The notes: generated from the sequence alone by a model not told the origin. 11,151 nucleotides of DNA from Desulfobacteraceae bacterium (GCA_030592105.1 JAUVKE010000055.1:1-11151); one strand, 5' to 3'; numbered from the stretch's first letter, positions 1-7,434 are shown. A program made the numbers and translations.

Positions 1-758
1 GTACGCATCAATTTATGAAAAAAACCTCCATGGGACTCTATTTTTCTGTCTTTTCTATCATTAAAAACAGACCGGATATTCCGAATAAAATTCGGGAAAT
101 CAACAGAAGCAAGGCACCTGTCACGGCACAAACCGCATGTCAAACATGACCAGACATTATCTTTGACTGAATCATAATCAACATCTAAAGAACTAATGGA
201 GTTTGCAAGGGCCCTTGGAGAGAAAGGTTTTCCAACGATGGAAACAGGGCAGGCTGAGGTACATTTACCGCAATCCTGACAGGCAAAAAGATTATGGGAT
301 AAAGCAATTTCCTTTAACGCCGGCGTAAAATCGACATCTGCCTCTGGTCTTTCCGCCGGCATTACCGGACTTGGACCAATTTTTCTGATTTCATCACAAA
401 AATTTTCCAGGAACCTGAGCATTTTATCCGATTCATCGGGGAGGAATGTGGCATGCTGGAGCCTCTCCTTACCTATCCCCATAAGATCGAGTATATTACG
501 CATATCGGTGGTATTCTCCGAAGCCGTAGCTGTTCCGCTTCCATATCTACATGATCCCGAGGTACACCCCACAAGGGCAACTCCATCTGCTCCCTTTTCA
601 AAGGCATTTATCAGAAGGGCTTTACTGATTCTCCCGGCACAGGGTATACGAACCATCCTTATACCAGGAGGTATTACTCCCCCCATATCCTGAAGTTTCT
701 GAAAAGCGGCGTATGGTCCCCAGTTGCACAAAAATAATAAAATTTTATATTGTTCCAT
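1..758 (-). CDS. MvhD-HdrC-type iron-sulfur fusion protein (C-terminus beyond window)
   Basis: I translated this frame by hand: it is open from ATG at 758 to the window edge, giving at least 252 residues with no stop. Residues 1-~130 resemble the MvhD/FrhD (hydrogenase iron-sulfur subunit delta) domain: CNWGPY at 11-16, PCAGR around C40, and VGCTSGSCRY with C65 and C70. Residues ~155-220 carry two HdrC-like [4Fe-4S] motifs, CxxCxxCxxxCP at C160/C163/C166/C170 and CxxCxxCxxxC at C205/C208/C211/C215, followed by VDFPNFIR. In Hdr/Mvh systems MvhD passes electrons to HdrA and HdrC onward, so this is probably the electron-transfer partner of the upstream flavoprotein; that role is inferred. ATG lies 4 nt after the previous stop, and a purine-rich AGAAGAA overlapping that stop can serve as ribosome binding site. 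Oddity: the usual MvhD CNWC is CNWG here, so one expected [2Fe-2S] cysteine is missing. Confidence 0.85.
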   Translation of the reverse strand, partial: MEQYKILLFLCNWGPYAAFQKLQDMGGVIPPGIRMVRIPCAGRISKALLINAFEKGADGVALVGCTSGSCRYGSGTATASENTTDMRNILDLMGIGKERLQHATFLPDESDKMLRFLENFCDEIRKIGPSPVMPAERPEADVDFTPALKEIALSHNLFACQDCGKCTSACPVSIVGKPFSPRALANSISSLDVDYDSVKDNVWSCLTCGLCRDRCLASVDFPNFIRNIRSVFNDRKDRKIESHGGFFHKLMR

Positions 759-762
759 CTTT

Positions 763-3700
763 TTATTCTTCTAGTAATTCCTCTAATGACTGTTCAAGAA
801 AACCCTGATTACGATAAGGGCTGTCAGCAGCGTTTGAAGGACAAACAGATATACAGTTGCCACAGCCTTTACAGGTAGCTTCGTCCACAGATGCACACCA
901 CCCATGAATAGAGTTAGGGCATAATGTTATTGCCTGATAAGGGCAGACACGAATACAGCGTCCACACCCCCTGCACAAATCTTCATTAACAACCACAACA
1001 AACCCCTTACTCTGTCGTGGCCCCAAAGGCATAATAGCTGCGGCCTGTACTGCTGCCGCAGCCCCTTTTTTACGATTTGAGATATTAACACCAGGGGGAT
1101 CAGAAAGAAAAAGACCGGCGATTGAGGTTGACCCGGGATAAAAAAACGGAATTCCAGGGGTACCCTTATTTTGCATAAAAGCGTGCATTGGCCTGGAAGG
1201 AAGTTTTTCATGAATAATAAATGGGATTTTTTTCCGTGATTTCTCCCCAAGGATAATGGCGCCTGCCTGAATTACCTGTTTAAACTCACCTTTTTCAACA
1301 GATATTTGAAAATCTCCAAGACATCCGCTTAGCCTGGTAATGGCATAATCTTCAAAAATCTGAATATTGGGGTGATTGGGAAATTCAGTCAGCCCACTGT
1401 TTAAGGTAGGAAATATAAAGACTTCCACACCTGCTTTAGCAAGGGTCAAAGCTCCAAAAATAGCCGATTCGGAATTACCTATAACCGCCGTGGTAAAATT
1501 ATAGGGCCGCACCGGGGAAGGGAGTGTCCTTAGCAGTGCCGCCCTTTTGATTGAACGATCTATAAGGCCGGTAAATCTTTCCATGGCTGATTCAGGATCA
1601 GACTTCAAAAGTCTTAATGCTTCACCCCGTAAGTTACAGGTCTCAACCATGGAACGGCTTATTCCTGTACCCGTGAAAAGAGCTTCCTTTAGACGATTCC
1701 TCTGAAAAGTACATGAACTGCAGGCAAAGTTAAGGGGGCAGCAAACACATGATGCAAGCACCAGGCGGGTTATACCCTTTTCACGGACACTCCTTATTAT
1801 ATGGGAATATCCTTCGGAAATACAGGCCGAATTAATCACTTCAGCAGAGACTACATTTTTCCTGGAAATCAACCCTTCAACATGCTGAGTCATTTTATCG
1901 AGCCAGCCAAAAGAATTATTACACCTGCATGCAAAAACAGCTATGCGGATCTCCGGCGGCAACCCAGCATCCGGTGGCGAAAAGGATAATCCATACCCCT
2001 TTGGCCTTTGTGAAATTTCAGGCAGGAGTATCATTGCTTCTGCTGCCGCTGCATACCCCCGCATAATCTCTGCATAGACATCAGGCCTGGCGGCTTTGGG
2101 GCCATAGGCGCGGATAACATCATCCCCCCTGACAGTTGGCGCTAATTCCTGATCTGCGATTATAACAACTCCGCAAACCTCTGTAATTTCAGAACCTACC
2201 TGGCCATGATTAATCGCCTTTATGTCTCCACATACTTTTACACACTCCATGCACTCGGAACAGACTCCGCATTGAAGACACCTGCTAGCCTCAAGCAAAA
2301 CCTGGGATTCGCTTAGCCCCATGCAGACTTCTGAAAAATTATCCTTCCTGACCCCGGGCTGTCTTTCAGAAATAGCAGGACGAGTCCTGGAGGGCAAATC
2401 TTCAGGGATCTTTAAAAATTCCACATCACCGGGCCGGTATGTGTGCATATTAATATTAATATTCTTTTTGCAAATATCTCCAATAACCCCCCTGGCAGCA
2501 GCCCTCCCCGAGGCCATGGCATCCACAACAGAAGAAGGGCCTGATGATACATCCCCTGCAGCGTAAACCCCTGGAAGATTTGTACGATGGGATTCGTCAG
2601 TTAAAATAAAACCATCTTGTGAAAGATTAAAATATCCCTTAAAATTTTTTAACAAAGAACTTTTCTGTCCAATGGCCACAAAAGCCATATCAAAATCAAA
2701 CTCAACAGGTTCTTTATCCTTGGCCATAACCGGCCAGGCAACACCTGAGACATCCGGCTTCCCCGGCTTTGTTGGAATAGATACCAAACGTTTAAAAACA
2801 CCATTGTTTCCCAGAAATCGAGTGACTTTAATGGAATCTTTAATGGATACACCTTCATCCATGGCTCCTTTTACCTCCTCAAAATCAGCAGGGATACTAT
2901 CTTTGGAAAACCATGACAGGATTGTGACATCCGCCCCTATACGTATCAAAGTCCTTGCAAGATCAAATGCAGCATTTCCATCACCGATTACAGCTACCTT
3001 TTTATTAAGCTTTGTAATCTCTTCCGAGTAAATTTTTTTTAAAAATGAAATACATCCGTAAACATTTTTTAAATCTTCCCCTGGCACCCCCAGCTTCTGA
3101 TCAGCCCAGACACCAGTAGATAATACAACAGCATCAAAGTCTTTTTTTAGATCATCAAAATTTTCATCCAAATCGACTATACTCGATGTGCAAAAATCGA
3201 CTCCAAGTTTTTTAATGTAATCAAGTTCAACATCGAGGATCTCCCTGGGGAGACGATGCTTTCCGATCCCATAGCGGAGAAGCCCCCCCGGCAATTTCTC
3301 CTTTTCAAAGACTGTCACCTTAAGCCCTGCACATGCCAAATCGGCTGCTGCTGCCAGCCCTGCAGGCCCTGATCCTATAACAGCAACCTTTGCAGCATTT
3401 TGTTTGATATTTTTATTAACCCCTTCATTCCCATCTCTTTGATGGGATAGCTCGTAATCCGCCAGAAAACGTTTAATATCCCTTATGGCTATCGGCTCAT
3501 CTATCTCATTCCGTCGGCAGGCCTCTTCACATTTATGGGTACAAATTCGACCGCAGATTCCTGGTAATATATTATCCTTTCTAACAAGCTCCAGCGCTTC
3601 TTTAAACTTTTTTACCCTGGAAAGCGCAATATATCCCTGGGCATTAACCCCAAGGGGACAAGCAGTCTGACAGTAAGGCTCCATTCTCTTATCTATAACG

Positions 3701-4131
3701 GGGCGTCCCGGCAAAGAAAGAGGACTATTAAGATTAACAGCCTTTCCACCATCCTCCAGAGTAACAGGGCAAACTTCAACACAACGACCGCAAAGAGTAC
3801 ACCTGGAAGGATCAACAAATGTCAGTCTCTTCTTTACCTTGACAGCAAACCCCTGACTATTATGCTTTATGGATAATACTTTTGCAGGGAGTATGGCATT
3901 AACACCGGAATTGCTGGAAATCCTCAAAAGGGGTCCCCGATGGGCAAAATTAAAAGGGATTCCTGATTTTAAATTCCATCTTTCATCTGAAAGCTTATGA
4001 TCTATATCAGAATCAGATTCGACCAGTGTAACCGGAATATTCATCTCTTCAAGCTTTTGGGTTGCAGCTACCCCTGCGGGTGTGGCCCCCACAACAACGA
4101 CTCTGTGAATCCTGGTTTTTAAATGTTTCAT
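763..4131 (-). CDS. GltD/NfnB-like plus HdrA-like fused FAD, iron-sulfur oxidoreductase
   Basis: This 1122-residue soluble protein has these modules in order. A degenerate Rossmann fold opens it (VVGATPAG, 13-20). A ferredoxin motif follows (C111/C114/C117/C121). Next is a GltD-type N-terminal iron-sulfur domain (C154, C158, CGRIC 193-197, C201, C205). The FAD fold is GSGPAG (253-258), the NAD(P)-binding fold GDGNAA (383-388), and the FAD-closing motif AAGD (524-527). A six-cysteine cluster lies at 618-634. The HdrA-like region has CRC at 735-737, a cysteine-rich patch at 795-807 and ETCNLRGEAL near 830. A second, eroded Rossmann fold follows (VIGNSESA, 883-890). Two C-terminal [4Fe-4S] motifs end the protein (C1053/1056/1059/1063 and C1087/1090/1093/1097). 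GltD/NfnB proteins bind NAD(P)H and FAD; HdrA proteins bifurcate electrons with FAD. I infer electron transfer between KorD-type ferredoxin, NAD(P)H and the MvhD-HdrC partner. Its ATG overlaps the korC stop by 4 nt (ATGA). Module calls are firm; the reaction is inferred. Confidence 0.88.
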   Translation of the reverse strand: MKHLKTRIHRVVVVGATPAGVAATQKLEEMNIPVTLVESDSDIDHKLSDERWNLKSGIPFNFAHRGPLLRISSNSGVNAILPAKVLSIKHNSQGFAVKVKKRLTFVDPSRCTLCGRCVEVCPVTLEDGGKAVNLNSPLSLPGRPVIDKRMEPYCQTACPLGVNAQGYIALSRVKKFKEALELVRKDNILPGICGRICTHKCEEACRRNEIDEPIAIRDIKRFLADYELSHQRDGNEGVNKNIKQNAAKVAVIGSGPAGLAAAADLACAGLKVTVFEKEKLPGGLLRYGIGKHRLPREILDVELDYIKKLGVDFCTSSIVDLDENFDDLKKDFDAVVLSTGVWADQKLGVPGEDLKNVYGCISFLKKIYSEEITKLNKKVAVIGDGNAAFDLARTLIRIGADVTILSWFSKDSIPADFEEVKGAMDEGVSIKDSIKVTRFLGNNGVFKRLVSIPTKPGKPDVSGVAWPVMAKDKEPVEFDFDMAFVAIGQKSSLLKNFKGYFNLSQDGFILTDESHRTNLPGVYAAGDVSSGPSSVVDAMASGRAAARGVIGDICKKNININMHTYRPGDVEFLKIPEDLPSRTRPAISERQPGVRKDNFSEVCMGLSESQVLLEASRCLQCGVCSECMECVKVCGDIKAINHGQVGSEITEVCGVVIIADQELAPTVRGDDVIRAYGPKAARPDVYAEIMRGYAAAAEAMILLPEISQRPKGYGLSFSPPDAGLPPEIRIAVFACRCNNSFGWLDKMTQHVEGLISRKNVVSAEVINSACISEGYSHIIRSVREKGITRLVLASCVCCPLNFACSSCTFQRNRLKEALFTGTGISRSMVETCNLRGEALRLLKSDPESAMERFTGLIDRSIKRAALLRTLPSPVRPYNFTTAVIGNSESAIFGALTLAKAGVEVFIFPTLNSGLTEFPNHPNIQIFEDYAITRLSGCLGDFQISVEKGEFKQVIQAGAIILGEKSRKKIPFIIHEKLPSRPMHAFMQNKGTPGIPFFYPGSTSIAGLFLSDPPGVNISNRKKGAAAAVQAAAIMPLGPRQSKGFVVVVNEDLCRGCGRCIRVCPYQAITLCPNSIHGWCASVDEATCKGCGNCISVCPSNAADSPYRNQGFLEQSLEELLEE

Positions 4132-4739
4132 AATATAGCTCCTGTTGCCTGTCCCTCAGCTTTTTTGGCAAACCGCCTCTTTAACAGGGCTATTCCATAA
4201 TCATACCCTTTATTAAATGCTTCGGTATTCAATTCTTCAGTTCCTTTCGGGACAGACCCCACAACAGCCTTATGCGCGGCTTCCTGTGAAACAACACCGG
4301 TTATTGAGACAACAAACCCCATCATTATAATATTGGCCATCATTTTTTTCCCGAGCTCTTCTGCTTTCCGCGTGGCAGGGATTGCGAAATACTCCATATT
4401 AAATTTACGCGCAGGTTGAACCAGATCCCGGTCAATCAAAAGAACCGATTTTTTTAATATGGTGCTGATGAATTTTTCATATCCGGTTTGGGACATACAA
4501 ACAAGAATATCGGGCTGCTTAACATAGGGATAGTAAATTGGCCTGTCCGATATAACAACCTGGGCGCTGCACGAACCTCCCCTTGATTCAGGACCGTATG
4601 ATTCAACCAGAGTACTCTCCCTGTGGTCCCCCAAAGCTGCAGCTTTTCCTAAAATTTTACCGGCCAGTATAATTCCCTGACCACCGAATCCTGTTACAAT
4701 AATTTTTTTTGTCTGGTCTGTATCTTGTGAATCAGTCAT
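4128..4739 (-). CDS. korC: 2-oxoacid:ferredoxin oxidoreductase, gamma subunit
   Basis: The 203 residues fit the POR gamma family. GFGGQGI (17-23) near the N-terminus and ESYGPESRGG (46-55) are hallmark motifs, followed by the QPDILVCMSQTGYEKF region (75-90). In the four-subunit 2-oxoacid:ferredoxin oxidoreductases this subunit packs against the alpha and beta chains and helps bind coenzyme A; it carries no cluster. Length is normal for a free-standing gamma subunit. It begins 18 nt after the korB stop, with only a weak purine stretch (AAAAAAGAATAAG) before ATG, and its TGA overlaps the ATG of the flavoprotein gene by 4 nt, which suggests coupled translation. Subunit type is clear. The substrate (2-oxoglutarate versus a branched-chain or other 2-oxoacid) cannot be settled from this chain; the symbol follows the gene order. 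Confidence 0.92.
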   Translation of the reverse strand: MTDSQDTDQTKKIIVTGFGGQGIILAGKILGKAAALGDHRESTLVESYGPESRGGSCSAQVVISDRPIYYPYVKQPDILVCMSQTGYEKFISTILKKSVLLIDRDLVQPARKFNMEYFAIPATRKAEELGKKMMANIIMMGFVVSITGVVSQEAAHKAVVGSVPKGTEELNTEAFNKGYDYGIALLKRRFAKKAEGQATGAIL

Positions 4740-4757
4740 AAACTTATTCTTTTTTAA

Positions 4758-5606
4758 TTAAACGTTTTGAGTAGATCTACAAATTTTATCATAATTTTCT
4801 GTGTAGGTCGGCCTGTCCATGTCCAAAAATTTACCAAGGATAACACCCCTTTCAAAATCAATATCGAGTTCAGCAGGATTAGCGTTGTTCTTTATTATTG
4901 TATTTTCCTGGTACATTTTCAAAATTTCCATTGGCGGTTTTTTATTCCTTCTCCCGTAATTTATCGGACAAGGAGAAATAATTTCAATAAAGGAGAAGCC
5001 TTTTCTTGACAAGGCCTCCCCAATCGATTCGGTGAGATCCCTGACATGGAGCATTGTCCACCTTGCCACATATGTTGCCCCGGACGCATAAGCAAGAAGA
5101 GGAAGGTTAAACGGAGATTCAGGATTGCCAAAAGGGGTCGTGGTCGATAGTGCATTACGGGGAGTTGTGGCAGCAACCTGGCCACCGGTCATACCGTAAA
5201 TAAAATTATTTACGCATATAACTGTAATATCCATATTCCGCCTGGCAGCATGGATAAAATGATTTCCACCAATGGCAAAAAGGTCACCATCACCACTGAA
5301 GACAATTACATTAAGGTCCGTGTTTGCCAGCTTAAGTCCCGTTGCAAAAGGGATTGCCCTTCCATGGGTTGTGTGAAATGAATCAAGTTTGAGATATCCT
5401 GCAGCCCGTCCGGAACAGCCTATTCCTGACACCATGGCAAATTTATTCAGATCCAAACCACTATTTTTCATTGATGTAAGGCAAGATGAGAATACAGTTC
5501 CTATGCCGCATCCGGGGCACCATATATGGGGAATACGATCTTTTCTTATCAGATCATTTAGTGGATGTTCAGGCTTCTTCATTAAACTATCAGAATTATA
5601 CCGCAT
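4758..5606 (-). CDS. korB: 2-oxoglutarate (2-oxoacid):ferredoxin oxidoreductase, beta subunit, TPP-binding
   Basis: The 282-residue beta chain holds the thiamine-diphosphate site and one [4Fe-4S] cluster. It shows WCPGCG (C30, C33), GIGCSGR (C64) and SPCPINYG (C213), the four-cysteine pattern of the family. The TPP/Mg motif GDGD at 105-108 is followed by CVNNFIYGMTGGQ (131-143). The YGMTGGQ form is common in Kor- and Vor-type enzymes and differs from pyruvate-type beta chains. It decarboxylates the 2-oxoacid and passes electrons to the cluster and then to KorD. I prefer ATG at 5606 over the in-frame ATG at residue 9, because AAGGAGG lies 10 nt upstream of 5606 whereas the later ATG has no such signal. 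It starts 2 nt after the korA stop. The Kor label rests on korD-A-B-C gene content; a VOR-type substrate is the main alternative. Confidence 0.9.
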   Translation of the reverse strand: MRYNSDSLMKKPEHPLNDLIRKDRIPHIWCPGCGIGTVFSSCLTSMKNSGLDLNKFAMVSGIGCSGRAAGYLKLDSFHTTHGRAIPFATGLKLANTDLNVIVFSGDGDLFAIGGNHFIHAARRNMDITVICVNNFIYGMTGGQVAATTPRNALSTTTPFGNPESPFNLPLLAYASGATYVARWTMLHVRDLTESIGEALSRKGFSFIEIISPCPINYGRRNKKPPMEILKMYQENTIIKNNANPAELDIDFERGVILGKFLDMDRPTYTENYDKICRSTQNV

Positions 5607-5608
5607 TT

Positions 5609-6757
5609 TTAAAAGGCCTCCTTCAGCATTTTCACCACCTCCTCAGGTGGAATAATTGTTCCACCTGGATGCCCCACCAGGTGGACTGGAGCCCTCCCTT
5701 CAACACATCGTAAAATTTCCCGATGGATCTGGCCAAGATTGATCTCCACGGTTACCATTCCCTTTACATTATCGGCCAAAGCACGAATCAGGTCATCAGG
5801 AAATGGCCACACAGTTATAAGGCGTAAAAAACCGGCCTTGATTCCAAGATCCCTTGCCATATCAACGGCTGCCATACTGGTGCGGCAGGAAACCCCATAT
5901 GAAATAATCACAAATTCAGCGTCATCCATTTTATAGCTATCAGTACGGATAATATCATCAAGATTATTTTTTATTTTTCCCATCAGCCTGGACATCATCT
6001 GAGCATGAGTATCAACATTCATGTCAGGATAACCTTTTTCATCATGTGTTAATCCGGTCACATGGATACTATACCCGTCTCCTGCAGCAGGCATTGGTGA
6101 AACTCCGTTGGGGCCGGGTGCGTAAAGCTTAAAAAGGTCTTTTCTTCCCTTTGGTCTAAGGCGTGAAACAATTTCAATTTCATCGGCTCTGGGTATAATC
6201 ACTTTTTCACTCATATGTCCGACTATTTCATCCGACATAATCAAAACAGGAAGCCTGTACCTTTCACTCAGATTAAAAGCTTCGATGGTCTGGTAAAAAA
6301 AGTCCTGGGGCGATGAAGGGGCAAGGGCTATAATCTCGTAATCACCGTGTGACCCCCATTTGGCCTGCATCATATCACCCTGTGCACCTTGGGTGGGAAG
6401 TCCCGTTGAGGGACCGGCTCTTTGCACATTAACAATAACACAGGGAGTTTCCGTTATTATTCCGAGACCTATATTTTCCATCATAAGACTGAAGCCGGGA
6501 CCTGATGTGGCAGTCATGGACTTGACCCCTCCCCAGGAAGCACCGAGTACCGAAGCGATTGCTGCTATTTCATCCTCCATCTGTATAAATGTTCCATCAA
6601 CATCCACAATCCGCTGGGCCATACGTTCGGCGATTTCAGTTGCAGGAGTTATGGGATAACCTCCAAAAAAACAGCACCCTGCCGCAAGAGCACCCTCTGC
6701 ACAGGCCACATCGCCTGTCATAAAATATTCGCCTGTTAATACTGCTGATTTTACCAT
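5609..6757 (-). CDS. korA: 2-oxoglutarate (2-oxoacid):ferredoxin oxidoreductase, alpha subunit
   Basis: The 382 residues match the usual KorA length. Motifs in order: GDVACAEGALAAG near the N-terminus, YPITPATE (34-41), MEDE around E61, TSGPGFSLMMEN (84-95), QRAGPSTGLPT (112-122) and GSHGDY (135-140). These are the pyrimidine-binding and interface motifs of the alpha chain of four-subunit 2-oxoacid:ferredoxin oxidoreductases. The gamma domain is not fused here but encoded separately downstream. ATG at 6757 keeps the VKSAVLTGEYFMTGDVA N-terminus typical of KorA; the ribosome binding site is weak (CGGATAAT about 10 nt upstream). It is the first gene of the tightly packed block korA-B-C-flavoprotein-MvhD/HdrC, but lies about 400 nt behind korD, with palindromic repeats between. 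I see no convincing promoter just upstream, so transcription probably comes through from korD. Confidence 0.93.
   Translation of the reverse strand: MVKSAVLTGEYFMTGDVACAEGALAAGCCFFGGYPITPATEIAERMAQRIVDVDGTFIQMEDEIAAIASVLGASWGGVKSMTATSGPGFSLMMENIGLGIITETPCVIVNVQRAGPSTGLPTQGAQGDMMQAKWGSHGDYEIIALAPSSPQDFFYQTIEAFNLSERYRLPVLIMSDEIVGHMSEKVIIPRADEIEIVSRLRPKGRKDLFKLYAPGPNGVSPMPAAGDGYSIHVTGLTHDEKGYPDMNVDTHAQMMSRLMGKIKNNLDDIIRTDSYKMDDAEFVIISYGVSCRTSMAAVDMARDLGIKAGFLRLITVWPFPDDLIRALADNVKGMVTVEINLGQIHREILRCVEGRAPVHLVGHPGGTIIPPEEVVKMLKEAF
5617..5623 (-). promoter_or_regulatory. korB ribosome binding site (AAGGAGG) inside the korA 3' end
   Basis: AAGGAGG on the minus strand lies within the last codons of korA and 10 nt before the korB ATG at 5606. 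It decides that start over the in-frame ATG eight codons later and implies korA-korB translational coupling. Confidence 0.75.
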
Positions 6758-6789
6758 ATTTATATTATCCGTATTTGGTTAAAATATCC

Positions 6790-6896
6790 CTATAGATCTT
6801 AAGATAAAAATTTTGGGTGCGTTATCGGCAGCCTCCCTATTCTAATAAGAAACTCTCCCTTCGGTCCTCCCAAAATCATTATCTTAAGGTCTATAG
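6790..6896. repeat. Palindromic element A (TATAGAT-ended family, CGTTATCGG core)
   Basis: The left arm 6790-6817 and right arm 6869-6896 are inverted copies, 25 of 28 positions matching with one of the mismatches a T-G pair. They enclose a 51-nt centre that starts with TGCGTTATCGG. In order, the left half reads TATAGAT (6791-6797), a six-base block CTTAAG, ATAA, twelve bases, then CGTTATCGG (6820-6828). This layout is shared without gaps by elements B and C. It has no coding capacity. It could be a small non-autonomous mobile repeat or a structured RNA/DNA element. Confidence 0.8.
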
Positions 6897-7010
6897 ATCG
6901 TCACATAAATAATTTCACTGCGTTATCGGTCGTCGGAGTATTATAATACGCCTTCCTCCCTCTGGCCTTGTGCCAAATTTTAAAATAAGGTAATTATCTG
7001 ACAATCTATA
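6892..7010. repeat. Palindromic element B (same family as A and C)
   Basis: The left arm 6892-6908 pairs with 6994-7010 (15 of 17). The order is TATAGAT (6892-6898), six-base block CGTCAC, ATAA, twelve bases, CGTTATCGG (6921-6929). The centre adds a perfect 12-base palindrome GTATTATAATAC (6938-6949) and CTCTGGCCTT (6960-6969). The stretch TTTCACT-G-CGTTATCGG and the CTCTGGCCTT box recur in element C. Its left TATAGA is the right end of element A, so the two share an end. Confidence 0.78.
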
Positions 7011-7098
7011 TATAATAAAGACGGTTACGTTTTTGCTTGAATGCGCTGGCAGACGATTGCCTTTAAAAATCCTTAAACCCGTGCATAACAATGGTGGA

Positions 7099-7141
7099 AC
7101 GCAGATTTGCACAGATGCTTTTTAATCCTGACAATCTGCGT
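7099..7141. repeat. Inverted repeat with ACGCAGATT / AATCTGCGT arms
   Basis: Perfect 9-bp arms at 7099-7107 and 7133-7141 enclose a 25-nt loop containing GCACAGAT. It lies 14 nt downstream of the korD stop. The GCAGATTTGCACAGAT wording resembles palindromic intergenic repeats of the 'cgcagatttacacagat' kind seen in several bacterial genomes (from memory, not checked). There is no T-tract on the minus-strand side, so it is a poor Rho-independent terminator. It may stabilise the korD 3' end or be a REP-like element. Confidence 0.6.
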
Positions 7142-7154
7142 CCCGGCAACAGGC

Positions 7155-7427
7155 TTAAACAACTGGTGACTCATCGGCCTCCACGGAAAAAATAGCGAAT
7201 TCCGGACATATTACTTCGCAGTAGTGACAATTAACACAGTCTTTAAAATTTTTCACCACAGGAGGATGATATCCTTTAACGTTAAATTTTGATGAAAATT
7301 CCAAAATGTGTCTGGGGCAAAACTCAATACAGTATCCACAACCTTTGCACCGATCATCAATAATATGCACTTCACCGTGAACAACCTCTATCTCATCGAT
7401 ATCAAGAGGTACCCTCCAAAAATTCAT
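7155..7427 (-). CDS. korD: 2-oxoacid:ferredoxin oxidoreductase delta subunit, 2[4Fe-4S] ferredoxin
   Basis: This 90-residue protein has two [4Fe-4S] motifs, C27/C30/C33/C37-Pro and C64/C67/C70/C74-Pro, which is the KorD/VorD layout. It accepts electrons from the cluster in the beta subunit and delivers them to the electron acceptor, here perhaps the Hdr/GltD-type flavoprotein of the same operon. ATG at 7427 has AGGAGA 7 nt upstream. It is the first gene of the operon, about 50 nt behind a good sigma70-like promoter. Between its two motifs is a 26-residue linker rich in charged residues, longer than in a minimal ferredoxin but normal for this subunit. A free dicluster ferredoxin is the alternative, made unlikely by the korA-B-C block that follows. 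Confidence 0.9.
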   Translation of the reverse strand: MNFWRVPLDIDEIEVVHGEVHIIDDRCKGCGYCIEFCPRHILEFSSKFNVKGYHPPVVKNFKDCVNCHYCEVICPEFAIFSVEADESPVV

Positions 7428-7434
7428 GGGACTT

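Larger units (their letters stand above)
6758..7154. other. Gene-free spacer inside the kor operon, filled with palindromic elements
   Basis: No credible coding region lies between korD and korA on either strand. The space holds two members of a TATAGAT-ended palindromic family, which overlap at their shared end, and one further hairpin with ACGCAGATT arms. The remaining stretch, 7011-7098, is AT-rich and I see nothing recognisable in it. Such a spacer is odd in an operon whose other junctions are 2, 18, -4 and 4 nt. Confidence 0.75.

Noticed and set aside
448..693. Plus-strand 81-residue frame over the left end
   Set aside because: It is antisense to the MvhD-HdrC fusion, whose minus-strand frame has eight spaced HdrC-type cysteines and the MvhD motifs.
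6790..7010. Elements A and B as integron attC sites
   Set aside because: attC sites also have variable paired arms, but the required GTTRRRY and RYYYAAC boxes are not at the ends, and no cassette genes or integrase are nearby.
6790..7010. Elements A and B as a CRISPR array
   Set aside because: The constant parts are palindrome ends and a core, the unit length is about 100 nt, and there are no spacers of uniform size or cas genes.
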